Source: [Muricauda] lutisoli (nom. illeg.) (GTDB lineage Bacteria; Bacteroidota; Bacteroidia; Flavobacteriales; Flavobacteriaceae). From it: a stretch of DNA of 64,000 nt. The DNA lies in assembly GCF_017313105.1 (NCBI RefSeq), contig NZ_JAFLND010000001.1, positions 1,455,600-1,519,599 on the forward strand, given 5' to 3'. The stretch's first letter is position 1. Each line of letters opens with the position of its first letter. A program made the position numbers and the translations under genes. The notes beneath the pieces are model-generated. The model made no database searches, was not told where the DNA came from, and saw nothing but the letters and a program-made list of their open reading frames with translations. Shown here piece by piece: positions 43,073 through 52,160 of this stretch.

Positions 43073-45265
43073 ATGACGTTAAGCCAATCCATCTTTCACA
43101 ATACCTCCATCCCATTTGCAATTCTAGATGCACAACAGTGCTTCGTTGATTTTTCCAAACAATGGTTAAGTCAGTTCGACCTAAATCCAGAAATAGAGGG
43201 TAAAGACTTTTTAAATGAGATGCCCGAACTGCCCGAAGAACTAAAACTGGACATCAAGTATTGTTTGGAAGGTATTGAACATCGGTCGGATTCCAAAAGA
43301 TTGATCTTGGCCAATGGTGATTCGGTTTGGTACGATTGGAAAATAAGCAGTATACATGAAAATGATGTTGCCTCACCGAGTGTTCTGATTATTTTAGAGG
43401 ATATCACCGATAAACGAAGGGAGGAGGAACTTATGATCAGGTCACAAGAAGTCGCCAGAATCGGTGGCTGGGAGATGGATTTGGTCAAGAACAGCCTTTA
43501 CTGGTCAAAAATCACCAAAGAAATCCATGAAGTTCCAGAAGATTATGTTCCCGATATAGAAAGGGCTATTTCCTTTTACAAAGAAGGTCAAAGCAGGGAC
43601 ACCATTACCCATTTGGTACAAAACGCGATAGATTTTGGAAAGCCTTGGGAAACAGAATTGGAAATCATCACTAAAAATGGCAAAGAACTATGGGTGCGTG
43701 CCATTGGAGAGCCCGAAATGGTCAACGGAAAATGTGTTAGAATCGTAGGGACATTTCAGGATATTGACAGAAGAAAAAGAATAGAGCTTGGATTTAAAGT
43801 GGTAAGTGAAAGGTTGTCCTTGGCCACCAAAACAGTAGGTATTGGTATCTGGGAATACAATATTCCCGACAATCAGGTGTATTGGGATGAAAACATGTAC
43901 TTGTTGTATGGTATTCAAGAGGCTGACTTTGATGGCGTGTTGGAAGCGTGGCAGGCCTGTGTACACCCCGACGACATTGAACGAACCTCTATCGAGGTGA
44001 ATAATGCCATTTCGGGAATCAAGAATTTCGACACCATTTTTAGGGTAATTTGGCCCAATGGTGACATACGCTGGATCAAGGCTGGAGCTACCATTCTTTG
44101 GGATGGAGATGAAAATGCCCTTAAAATGATCGGAATCAATGAAGATATCACCGATTTAAAAACAACGGAATTAGAATTGCTCAAAAGTGAAGAATCACTT
44201 CAAGGCACTCTGGAAAATTCATCAATTGGAATGGCACTGGTGGGCAAAGATGGAAGCTTTATTAATGTAAACCCAAGTCTCTGTGAAAGTTTGGGGTATT
44301 CCAAGGAAGAGCTTTTAAATATGACTTTTCAAGAAATCACCCACCCGGAAGATCTTGAAATTGATCTCTCCCATTTACGAGAACTCATAGAGGGCAAAAG
44401 AAGCACTTATCAGATTGAAAAAAGATATTTTAATAAAAACGGGGAGATCGTTTATATCATATTAACCGTTACTGCTGCGAGAAATATAGACGGCAACATT
44501 TCACATTTCATTTCTCAAATTGTGGATATTTCCGCAAGAATAAAAGCGGAAAAAAAATTAAAGGGGCTCTTGGAGCTATCCACCAGCCAAAACAATAGTT
44601 TGTTGAACTTTGCACACATTGTATCACATAACCTAAGGTCCCACGCTGCCAACCTCACTATGATCAGTAGCTTTTTAAACGATGAAACACTTGGGGAGGC
44701 CGAAAAAAACGATAGTTTGGGTATGTTGAACAGAGCATCCGATGGACTAAATGAAACCATTGCCCATTTAAATGAGGTGGTACAGGTAAAGCTGGAAACA
44801 GATAAAAAACTAAAATCAATACAGCTTCCCTACATTGTGCAAAAAGTTCTAATGGATATTCAGGCCTTAATCGATAAAAATGATCTGCAAATAAGTGTTG
44901 ATGTTCCCAAACAACTAGAGGTAAAAGGGGTTTTGGCATATCTGGAAAGTGTTGTACTGAATTTGGTATCCAACGCGATCAAGTATAGGGACCCCGAGAA
45001 AAGAAAATCGACCATACATATAAAAGCATGGGAAGAAGGCCAAAATGTTGTCTTGGAGGTAGCCGACAACGGACTGGGCATTGACCTTGATAAATATGGC
45101 AAAAAACTCTTTGGAATGTACAAAACCTTCCATAGGAATAAAGATGCCCGTGGCATTGGCCTATTTATAACCAAAAACCAAATTGAATCCATGGGAGGAC
45201 AAATATCCGTGGATAGTTTGCCCATGAAAGGAACAACATTTAAAGTAGTGTTATTAAAAGGGTAG
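43073..45265 (+). CDS. Multi-PAS sensor histidine kinase, 730 aa
   Basis: Four PAS/PAC repeats (about 5-120, 125-235, 240-365 and 370-500, each ending in a DIT- or DIDR-like PAC segment), then an H-box of the flavobacterial type HIVSHNLRSH (around 523-532), and HATPase motifs NLVSNAIKY, ADNGLGID and ARGIGLFI. No membrane helices; soluble sensor. The start at ATG 43073 is preferred over TTG 43049. No response regulator is nearby. Confidence 0.88.
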   Translation: MTLSQSIFHNTSIPFAILDAQQCFVDFSKQWLSQFDLNPEIEGKDFLNEMPELPEELKLDIKYCLEGIEHRSDSKRLILANGDSVWYDWKISSIHENDVASPSVLIILEDITDKRREEELMIRSQEVARIGGWEMDLVKNSLYWSKITKEIHEVPEDYVPDIERAISFYKEGQSRDTITHLVQNAIDFGKPWETELEIITKNGKELWVRAIGEPEMVNGKCVRIVGTFQDIDRRKRIELGFKVVSERLSLATKTVGIGIWEYNIPDNQVYWDENMYLLYGIQEADFDGVLEAWQACVHPDDIERTSIEVNNAISGIKNFDTIFRVIWPNGDIRWIKAGATILWDGDENALKMIGINEDITDLKTTELELLKSEESLQGTLENSSIGMALVGKDGSFINVNPSLCESLGYSKEELLNMTFQEITHPEDLEIDLSHLRELIEGKRSTYQIEKRYFNKNGEIVYIILTVTAARNIDGNISHFISQIVDISARIKAEKKLKGLLELSTSQNNSLLNFAHIVSHNLRSHAANLTMISSFLNDETLGEAEKNDSLGMLNRASDGLNETIAHLNEVVQVKLETDKKLKSIQLPYIVQKVLMDIQALIDKNDLQISVDVPKQLEVKGVLAYLESVVLNLVSNAIKYRDPEKRKSTIHIKAWEEGQNVVLEVADNGLGIDLDKYGKKLFGMYKTFHRNKDARGIGLFITKNQIESMGGQISVDSLPMKGTTFKVVLLKG

Positions 45266-45281
45266 CGTCTCGCTGTAAAGC

Positions 45282-46007
45282 TTATTTTTTGAAACGGTAG
45301 AGATAAGGAGCCCTATTCTGAGCTCCGGTAAATTTCTTACCCAGCCTTTCCAAAACATTAAGGCCAAGTATTTTCTTTTGAAAGTTGTTCATGGGGAACT
45401 CCCTGTCGTAAACAGCTTCATAAAGCTCCTTTACCTCGCGCATGGTAAATTCTTCGGGGAGCAGGTTGAACCCAATTAGTTTTTCATCAAGATTTTGACG
45501 CAGTGCCTTGTGTGCCGCAGCAACGATTTTATTGTGATCGTGGGTCATGTTCGGGAGCTCATCAATACTTACCCATTTCAAAAATTCCTCGAACTCCCCT
45601 ATCCTCGGCTCCACCTTATTCAAATCAACCAAAGCATAGTAACCAATGCAAACAAAACGGCTGGTTACCCAATCTATGGCCTCATCATCAAATCTGTTGG
45701 AATCAAAATTGCGCAGCCCCGCTCTCACCAAATCCCTAAACTCGCTTCCAATAATCCTGTCCGGACCACCAAAAGCCCTAAACTGTTCCAAATAAATATT
45801 GTCCAATCCTGTTCGCTCTCTTAAAATTCGAGAGGCTGCCTCGTCGATACTCTCGGTCTGTAAAATATATCCTCCTGGAAGGCTCCATAAATTCTCTCCA
45901 TAACTTAATTTGGAAATCAAAACCTTCAATTCTTTGTTCTTATAACCAAAAATCACACAGTCAATTGAAAGCTGTGCTATGTAATCTTCTATGTTAAACT
46001 TACCCAT
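45282..46007 (-). CDS. NrtR-like Nudix-fold transcriptional regulator, 241 aa
   Basis: N-terminal Nudix domain (about 10-150) followed by a winged-helix domain (about 165-235), the NrtR/AraR architecture. The Nudix box is degraded: after GYILQTE the REUxEE part reads RILRER, losing two catalytic Glu, so the domain probably senses a ligand instead of hydrolysing it. Members of this family in Bacteroidota control sugar utilisation. It is divergent from the propeller/oxidoreductase genes and near a fucosidase, so it probably controls them (inference). Confidence 0.85.
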   Translation of the reverse strand: MGKFNIEDYIAQLSIDCVIFGYKNKELKVLISKLSYGENLWSLPGGYILQTESIDEAASRILRERTGLDNIYLEQFRAFGGPDRIIGSEFRDLVRAGLRNFDSNRFDDEAIDWVTSRFVCIGYYALVDLNKVEPRIGEFEEFLKWVSIDELPNMTHDHNKIVAAAHKALRQNLDEKLIGFNLLPEEFTMREVKELYEAVYDREFPMNNFQKKILGLNVLERLGKKFTGAQNRAPYLYRFKK

Positions 46008-46113
46008 AATCCTTCAGTTAATGCAGACAACATGATACAAAGTAAACATTAGTTTCCAGGCATATTATATTGGTAAAGTTAAGAATTCATTTCTATTATC
46101 TTTAATTTAGAAA

Positions 46114-46130
46114 ATAAAATGTATATTTAT
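46114..46130. promoter_or_regulatory. Short inverted repeat overlapping a -7-like element in the NrtR/propeller intergenic region
   Basis: ATAAA-N7-TTTAT inverted repeat overlapping TATATTTA (46122-46129; 5 of 6 bases of TAnnTTTG), 25 bp before the propeller gene. A repressor bound here would block that promoter. AT-rich arms of 5 bp are easily found by chance, so this is weak. Confidence 0.25.
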
Positions 46131-46154
46131 CCGGCACACCAAAACTAAACTATC

Positions 46155-47513
46155 ATGAAGATATTTTGTCAACTTCAGCATTGCTTTTTTCACCATATAA
46201 AGCAGTTGTCACAAAAATATACCCTGTTTATTATTGGGGCACTTTTAAGTTCTTCTTTGTTTTCTCAACAGCAAGATTCTCTAGCAATCATCCAACTATT
46301 GGAAAAAGAAGGGCTCACATGGCGTATGGGTGACAAACAAGCCCATGCAGACTGTTGGCAGGCGCAACCCTATAGCCGTATTTTAGTTTCCACCGCGGAC
46401 GGACGCACCCTAGACATTCCTACCGAAACGATTATTGATCCACCGTCGAGCATGCTGGGAAACGGAGGATTCGCTTTCCATTCCAACCATAAAATGAAAA
46501 TTGGTGATAATACCGCTTGGGTCGCCCATGACGAAGTTTCGGTTGACACTAATGGTAAAGAAACCCTTTCGCACGAAATTCGTTTACTGGATAAAATTGA
46601 TGGTAATTGGAAATTGGTAGGACAATCCCTCCATTTCTATAATCATCCCCCGGAAAATAAAATTGATACCACTAGCTATATTCAAACTGTGGATATAGCA
46701 TCGGGTAGAATTGAGACCGTGCTCAGTATTGATGAGCATTTTGAAGCTCCCAACTGGCACCCTGACAATTACCTGATCGTGAACAGTATGGGGAAATTGT
46801 ACACTTTGGATTTAAAAACCAAGGATTTAGAGCTACTAAATACCGATTTTGCGGACCAGAGCAATAACGACCATGGTATTTCCCCCGACAATAAATGGTT
46901 GGCCATAAGCCATAACGATGTGACAGACCCGTCGCCCAAAGCCTACAAATCGGCCATTTATGTCTTACCCATAGAAGGTGGGAAACCTAGAAGGGTGACA
47001 TCGGAAGTGATGTCCTTTTGGCATGGTTGGTCACCCGACGGAAAACGTTTGGCTTATTGCGCGGAGCGCAACGGAAATTATGATGTATATACCATAAGTG
47101 TGGATGGAGGAAAGGAAAAAAGGTTGACCACGGCAGAAGGTCTGGACGATGGCCCTGAATATTCGCCTGACGGAAAATATATTTATTATAACTCGTATAA
47201 ATCCGGGCATATGCAAATCTGGCGCATGCGCACCAACGGAAAAAAACAGGAACAATTGACTTTTGACGAAAACTCCAATTGGTTTCCACACCCTTCCCCA
47301 GATGGTAAATGGATTGTGTATATTGCCTATACATCGGACCAAAAACAAAATCATTTGTTCGGTAAACAGGTTAAATTGAGGCTAATGAATCTAAAGACCA
47401 AGGAAATTAAGGACATAACCCCTGTTTTCTTTGGAGGACAAGGTACGATCAATGTACCATCTTGGAGTCCCGACAGTAAAAAATTGGCCTTTGTGAGTTA
47501 TTCCGTCAACTAA
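46155..47513 (+). CDS. NTF2-like domain plus TolB/PD40 beta-propeller, exported, 452 aa
   Basis: After an N-terminal signal-like segment ([15 protein letters not shown]) comes an NTF2/SnoaL-like region (about 40-165; [16 protein letters not shown]). A TolB-type propeller (about 170-452) follows with PD40 repeats such as [27 protein letters not shown] and SPDSKKLAF. Periplasmic or surface protein of unknown role. It is followed 20 bp downstream by the Gfo/Idh gene, so it is likely part of the same sugar-related operon. Confidence 0.85.
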   Translation: MKIFCQLQHCFFHHIKQLSQKYTLFIIGALLSSSLFSQQQDSLAIIQLLEKEGLTWRMGDKQAHADCWQAQPYSRILVSTADGRTLDIPTETIIDPPSSMLGNGGFAFHSNHKMKIGDNTAWVAHDEVSVDTNGKETLSHEIRLLDKIDGNWKLVGQSLHFYNHPPENKIDTTSYIQTVDIASGRIETVLSIDEHFEAPNWHPDNYLIVNSMGKLYTLDLKTKDLELLNTDFADQSNNDHGISPDNKWLAISHNDVTDPSPKAYKSAIYVLPIEGGKPRRVTSEVMSFWHGWSPDGKRLAYCAERNGNYDVYTISVDGGKEKRLTTAEGLDDGPEYSPDGKYIYYNSYKSGHMQIWRMRTNGKKQEQLTFDENSNWFPHPSPDGKWIVYIAYTSDQKQNHLFGKQVKLRLMNLKTKEIKDITPVFFGGQGTINVPSWSPDSKKLAFVSYSVN

Positions 47514-47533
47514 ACCATCAAAAAATCAAGTAC

Positions 47534-48934
47534 ATGAAAAGTAACAATTCAAACAAAAGAAGAAAGTTTTTACGGCAGATAGGAGCCACTACATTGGCCT
47601 CTGCGGCCACTCCCTTCGCCTCTTTTGCAGCCCAAGAAAAAGCAGAGGAGCGAATATTGCGATACGACCGGGAATTTTCCAACAACGATAAGGTAAGAAT
47701 AGGGGTCATAGGGTACGGAGTTCAAGGGCATTTTGATTTGAACACTGCACTTCGTGTTCCAGGCGTTGAACTTGCTGGCATATGTGATCTGTACCAAGGC
47801 AGGTTAACAAGGGCCCAAGAAGAGTATGGAAAAGATCTATTTGTTACCAGGAGCTACAAAGAGCTCTTGGACAAAGATGATATTGATGCGGTATTGATTT
47901 GCACCACAGATGTTTGGCACTCCCGCATAACCTTGGATGCTCTTGCTAAAGGCAAGCACGTTTATTTGGAAAAACCAATGATGCACAAAATAGATGAGGG
48001 GTATCCCATGATGAAAGCTGCGGAAAAATCGGGGAAAGTATTTCAGGTGGGAAGTCAAAGGGTGAGCAGCGTTGGTTACGCCAAGGCCAAAGAGCTATTG
48101 GCCGCTGGGGAAATAGGCGATCTAAATATGGTACAAGCGGCCTGGGACAGGCAAAGTTCCATAGGGGCTTGGGAATATACTATTCCAGATGATGCGAGCC
48201 CAGAGACCACCGATTGGGACACATTTATTGAGGTAACGGATAAAATGGAATTTGATGCCAAAAAATTCTTTTGGTGGAGAGCTTTTAAAGAGTTCGGTAC
48301 TGGGGTTGCAGGTGACCTCTACATCCATTTGTTGAGTGGAACCCATTTCATCACCAATTCAAAAGGGCCGGAAAATATTTACAGTACAGGACAATTTAGT
48401 TACTGGAACGATGGCCGAAACATGCCCGATGTAATGTCCGGGGTAATGCAATATCCGAAAAGTGAGGAGCACCCCGCATTTCAATTAAATCTGCGCGTCA
48501 ACTTTATTAGCGGAACCGGAGGTCAGGAAATCATACAATTGATAGGTTCCGAGGGAACAATCACCATAGACCGCAACGACATTATAGTAAGTTATAGCAA
48601 AATGCCCGAAGCGCCAGGTTTTGGAGGGTATGATTCCCTCTTTACCTTTCCAGAGGAAATGCAAGATCGAATGACGGCAAATTACAATGCCAAATGGACC
48701 GAAGCACAACAAAAAAGACATCCGAAAGGTGATGTGATCTATAAAGCCCCTGAAGGATATAGCGATCACTTGGATCACTTTACCAATTTTTTTGATGCTA
48801 TCCGGTCTGGAAAAGAGGTAGTGGAGGACGCCGAGTTTGGTTTTAGGGCAGCTGCTCCGGCATTAGCCTGTAACACCAGTTATTTTGATAAAAAAATCAT
48901 GCACTGGGATCCCAAGAAGATGAAACTCGTATAA
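47534..48934 (+). CDS. Tat-exported Gfo/Idh/MocA-family oxidoreductase, 466 aa
   Basis: Twin-arginine leader (KRRKFLRQIGATTLASAA), then a Rossmann domain IGVIGYGVQGH (around 56-66) and the family Lys motif YLEKPM (around 139-144). The C-terminal Gfo/Idh substrate domain contains KFFWWRAF. Exported paralogues of this family in Bacteroidota act on sugars or glycosides, some as NAD-dependent glycosidases (GH109) or ketone-forming dehydrogenases; the exact activity is undetermined. 20 bp after the propeller gene. Confidence 0.9.
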   Translation: MKSNNSNKRRKFLRQIGATTLASAATPFASFAAQEKAEERILRYDREFSNNDKVRIGVIGYGVQGHFDLNTALRVPGVELAGICDLYQGRLTRAQEEYGKDLFVTRSYKELLDKDDIDAVLICTTDVWHSRITLDALAKGKHVYLEKPMMHKIDEGYPMMKAAEKSGKVFQVGSQRVSSVGYAKAKELLAAGEIGDLNMVQAAWDRQSSIGAWEYTIPDDASPETTDWDTFIEVTDKMEFDAKKFFWWRAFKEFGTGVAGDLYIHLLSGTHFITNSKGPENIYSTGQFSYWNDGRNMPDVMSGVMQYPKSEEHPAFQLNLRVNFISGTGGQEIIQLIGSEGTITIDRNDIIVSYSKMPEAPGFGGYDSLFTFPEEMQDRMTANYNAKWTEAQQKRHPKGDVIYKAPEGYSDHLDHFTNFFDAIRSGKEVVEDAEFGFRAAAPALACNTSYFDKKIMHWDPKKMKLV

Positions 48935-49068
48935 CAAATTTCTCATTGTTTCTTTTGGAAAGCATAAGGAGGCATTAGGGTTTTCCCAATGAGGTATCTC
49001 GGATTGTTTTACCACAAATGGGATCAGCCTATTGTCTCCCCAAAAGATTCAACTTTTTCCCACACATC

Positions 49069-50523
49069 TCAATAAATCTCTACATTGGAAATCACGGGAC
49101 TTCCAAGAGCTTCGGTTATTTCCACTTTTATTTTAGAAGTGTTGGTTCCATTCAGGGGTAAAATTCTTTTGTAGCCAATCGTTGTTTCATTGCCTACTTC
49201 TTTCCAATCATTATCAACCCAAGCATATACTTTAAACGCGACCACTCGCTGCCCAAGGGCTATATGCTCCTGAACAACTAAATAGTTTAGTTTTTGGGCC
49301 GTATCCATCTCAATTTGAAATGATGCTTCGGTTATTTCATCGTCTGTGGCCCAATAAGTGTTATCGTCTCCGTCGGTCAAGTTCAATGGGGAGAACCTTT
49401 TGTCGTTACCCCTAAATGTGCTGGCCACAACTTTTGTGGATCTGGCTAAATTATTTTGAAAAACACTGTCCAAAATCTTTCTAAAACCTTGTAATGCCTC
49501 CACATCATTTTCATGGAACAATCCCCTTGTATCCGGGGGAATATTTAAAAGTAAGGTAGAGCCCCTTCCCACAGAGGTAAGGTAGCGCTCAAACAAATTT
49601 TCGGGGGTTCTTACCAAGCTATCCTCAGCTTTGTGGTAAAACCATCCCGGTCTTATGGATACATCAACTTCGGCGGGAATCCATTCACTCCCCCCTTTGG
49701 TACCATGTTGCAATAATTCTTCAATGCCGGATTTACCTGCATATAGCGTATCGGGGGTAATGGTATTCCAATTGGTTTTTCCAGCAATACCTCGCTCATT
49801 GCCCACCCATCGTAAACTTGGACCTGCATCGCTAAAAAATAATACTTGTGGTTGTATGGAATCGACCATTTTCAATGTTGTGGGCCAATCATAGTAATTC
49901 TCTCTATCGATTGTCCTTGTTTCTCGAGCACCTCCGTAATAACCATCACCACCATTGGCTCCATCAAACCACATTTCAAAGACAGGTCCGTAACCGGTAA
50001 AGAGTTCTTTGAGCTGATTTCGGTAATACTCAACATAAGAATCTTGCCCATAATCGGAGTGGTTCCTGTCCCAAGGAGATAGGTAAACCCCAAATTTGAG
50101 TCCATGTGCCGCGGCTGATTCCGATACTGATTTTACAATATCCCCATTACCCGATTCAAACGGACTATTCTTAATGGAATGCTCGGTATAGGCCGATGGC
50201 CATAAAGCGAACCCATCGTGATGCTTTGCTGTTAAGATAACTCCCTTGAAACCCGTATTTTTTAACACTTTCATCCATTGATCCGCATTGTATGATGTTG
50301 GGTTGAAGAGTTCCGGAGATTCATCGCCATACCCCCATTCCTTATCGGTAAAAGTGTTTATGGTGAAATGGATAAATGCATTCATTTCCATTTGGTGCCA
50401 GGCCAATTGTTCTTCAGAAGGAATGGGTCCGAGCGGTGCGGGAGGTTGGACCATGTTCTCTTTTTGACATGATACATAGGCCAAAGAAACAATTATGATA
50501 AAAGCGTAAATAAGGTTCCTCAT
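49069..50523 (-). CDS. Alpha-L-fucosidase GH29 lipoprotein, 484 aa
   Basis: Lipoprotein signal (SLAYVSCQKEN). GH29 catalytic domain about 30-350 with the hallmark AKHHDGFALWPS and the nucleophile region MWFDGANG. The C-terminal 130 residues form an F5/8-type discoidin carbohydrate-binding domain (DNTYWATDDE, beta-rich). It would cleave terminal alpha-fucose from external glycans. ATG 50523 was chosen so that the signal peptide is N-terminal. Convergent with the Gfo/Idh operon. Confidence 0.92.
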   Translation of the reverse strand: MRNLIYAFIIIVSLAYVSCQKENMVQPPAPLGPIPSEEQLAWHQMEMNAFIHFTINTFTDKEWGYGDESPELFNPTSYNADQWMKVLKNTGFKGVILTAKHHDGFALWPSAYTEHSIKNSPFESGNGDIVKSVSESAAAHGLKFGVYLSPWDRNHSDYGQDSYVEYYRNQLKELFTGYGPVFEMWFDGANGGDGYYGGARETRTIDRENYYDWPTTLKMVDSIQPQVLFFSDAGPSLRWVGNERGIAGKTNWNTITPDTLYAGKSGIEELLQHGTKGGSEWIPAEVDVSIRPGWFYHKAEDSLVRTPENLFERYLTSVGRGSTLLLNIPPDTRGLFHENDVEALQGFRKILDSVFQNNLARSTKVVASTFRGNDKRFSPLNLTDGDDNTYWATDDEITEASFQIEMDTAQKLNYLVVQEHIALGQRVVAFKVYAWVDNDWKEVGNETTIGYKRILPLNGTNTSKIKVEITEALGSPVISNVEIY

Positions 50524-50681
50524 GATAAGTGGTTTATCCAATTTGGAGCTATTTGCTCAAAGATGGCATCAAGATACTCAAATCGCTTTATTCCACCTCG
50601 TGGTTTTATGGACTGGATCTCCCAAAAACCTTTGCTGCCTCCTATCAAATTTATAATCAAAAATTAGAAGTTAGGGAAAAG

Positions 50682-50695
50682 GTTACTTTTGTAAC
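50682..50695 (+). promoter_or_regulatory. GTTAC-N4-GTAAC palindrome over the promoter of the first Crp/Fnr gene
   Basis: GTTACTTTTGTAAC (5-4-5 perfect inverted repeat) overlaps the perfect -7 element TACTTTTG (50684-50691), 21 bp before the TTG start. A dimer at this site would repress, so autorepression is possible. Confidence 0.4.
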
Positions 50696-50712
50696 AATCA
50701 AAGATCCCTAAG

Positions 50713-51288
50713 TTGAAAAGTGAAATTGTACAATTATTGGAAAAAGCTTTGGACCTAAATGAGGAGGAGGCCAATGCCATTACAGAATGTATTCCGATCA
50801 AAACCTATTCAAGGGGCCAGATGTTGCTCCGAGAAGGACAGGTCTCCAATGAATCTTACTTCAATATTTCTGGGTTGGTAAGGAAGTACTACCTGGTGGA
50901 TGGTGAAGAAAAAACGACAGACTTTTACGCGGAACAAGATGCTATTTCATCCTTGCGAAGTTATCACCTTAAAATACCTTCAAATCATTATTTGGAATGT
51001 ATAGAAGATTGTAAGTTGGCTATTTTGTCTCGAGAGAAAGAACAGGAACTTTTTAAAAGGGTCTCGGGTTTTGAAACCCTCTGCCGGGTTTCTGTAGAAG
51101 AAGAACTTGGAACACACCAAGACAAACTCGCCCAGTTTATGATTTCCTCCCCAGAACAAAGGTATGTTTCACTTATGGAAAACAGGCCAGAACTACTGCA
51201 ACGGGTACCACAGTATCACTTGGCCAGTTATTTGGGCGTGAAACCGGAATCTTTGAGCAGGATTAGAAAGCGTATTGCAAGAAAGTGA
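50713..51288 (+). CDS. Crp/Fnr-family transcriptional regulator, 191 aa
   Basis: cNMP-binding-like barrel (about 15-125; LREGQVSNESYFNISGLV) and a C-terminal HTH (RVPQYHLASYLGVKPESLSRIRKRI). The recognition helix PESLSRIR has Glu, Ser and Arg at the three Fnr DNA-contact positions. It has no Fe-S Cys cluster. The start is TTG 50713 because no ATG precedes it after the upstream in-frame region; a perfect -7 element lies 21 bp upstream. Target unknown. Confidence 0.85.
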   Translation: MKSEIVQLLEKALDLNEEEANAITECIPIKTYSRGQMLLREGQVSNESYFNISGLVRKYYLVDGEEKTTDFYAEQDAISSLRSYHLKIPSNHYLECIEDCKLAILSREKEQELFKRVSGFETLCRVSVEEELGTHQDKLAQFMISSPEQRYVSLMENRPELLQRVPQYHLASYLGVKPESLSRIRKRIARK

Positions 51289-51303
51289 AAAGCAACAGGT
51301 TCT

Positions 51304-51981
51304 TTATTGAGCTTTTTTTAATCCCTTTATTAACAACCATATAGTAAAGGAAAATTCCCCTACTACCCCGAACAGTACCACCATTAATTCAAAAAATTGG
51401 TCATAGTCAGTGTAACCGGGCAATACCAGTTTTGCTGAACAACTCACCAAATACCCCAAAGCTGCCAAAAGCAATAAATAGCCAATACTTTTTGGAATTA
51501 TAGTGGACTTGACGGACAAATACCCCAAAAACGCAAGGTGAACTCCAAAAAATAACAATCCAAGCGTCCATACCCCATCAAATCTTTCCAGTGAATGCAT
51601 AATGCAGTCCTCCAGGTTTACCCCCATACCAATAGGATTAACCGTTATTAGGTAAATCCTTATCAAACTTATCAGAGCAATGCCGAAACCAATGGCATGT
51701 AACATTCGAAACACGGAGGCCACTATCGTTAGTTTTCGGTTTGTCTGCTTAGTTAAAGGATACAAGGAAAACACAAGGACTACATCAAAAATAAGCATAT
51801 CCAAAAAAGCTAAAATGCCACTTCCCAATCTCGTGCGTTGTCCTATGAAGTTGGCAACGGTCACATCAACATTATCGGGTACAACCATAGTTTCTAAAAT
51901 GGAAAAATTGGCGTAAAACCCCGTTATGAAAATCATAAGGTAACTTAAACCCGATATCACTAATGCTTTTCTAAGATCCAT
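51304..51981 (-). CDS. DUF4386 integral membrane protein, 225 aa
   Basis: Six hydrophobic segments (for example ALVISGLSYLMIFITGFYA at the N-terminus and VVLFGVVGEFSFTIWLLI at the end) in the DUF4386 arrangement. ATG 51981 has a good RBS (AAGGAAT) and fits the TM topology; the upstream ATG 52062 would add 27 polar residues and would precede the promoter found at 52012-52059. Function unknown; its promoter carries the regional TTTCTTAA-type element. Confidence 0.8.
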   Translation of the reverse strand: MDLRKALVISGLSYLMIFITGFYANFSILETMVVPDNVDVTVANFIGQRTRLGSGILAFLDMLIFDVVLVFSLYPLTKQTNRKLTIVASVFRMLHAIGFGIALISLIRIYLITVNPIGMGVNLEDCIMHSLERFDGVWTLGLLFFGVHLAFLGYLSVKSTIIPKSIGYLLLLAALGYLVSCSAKLVLPGYTDYDQFFELMVVLFGVVGEFSFTIWLLIKGLKKAQ

Positions 51982-52011
51982 GATATTCCTTTTTGATTTA
52001 AAAAATGTATG

Positions 52012-52059
52012 TAAAGGTAGATCGAATTGATTTTCAATATATTGACTTTGGTTAAGAAG
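52012..52059 (-). promoter_or_regulatory. TTTCTTAA-type element and -7 element for the DUF4386 gene
   Basis: On the minus strand: CTTCTTAA-N7-CAA (52042-52059), then exactly 22 bp, then TACCTTTA (52012-52019; 5 of 6 bases of TAnnTTTG). Shares TTGACTTTrGTTAAGAA with the promoter at 59845 (17 bases, one difference). Confidence 0.7.
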
Positions 52060-52160
52060 CACTTTAAAAATAAAAAGTTACTTGTTGACATGAACATTAA
52101 TTGGCCACAAAGTCTTTCGTCCATTAACTTTTATTAATTTTCTGAATCAATTTCTGGGTT

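Noticed and set aside
49000-50523. A polysaccharide-utilisation locus around the GH29 fucosidase
   Set aside because: No SusC/SusD pair, no ECF sigma/anti-sigma or hybrid two-component system, and only one glycoside hydrolase.
50529-50711. 60-aa frame in the fucosidase-Crp intergenic region
   Set aside because: It overlaps the perfect -7 element and palindrome of the Crp gene, has no RBS and no recognisable sequence pattern.
52123-52138. ATTAA-N6-TTAAT inverted repeat just upstream of the second Crp/Fnr gene, a possible autoregulatory TTTCTTAA-type site
   Set aside because: It lacks the TTTC flank and does not stand 22 bp from a -7 element; AT-rich arms of this length occur by chance.
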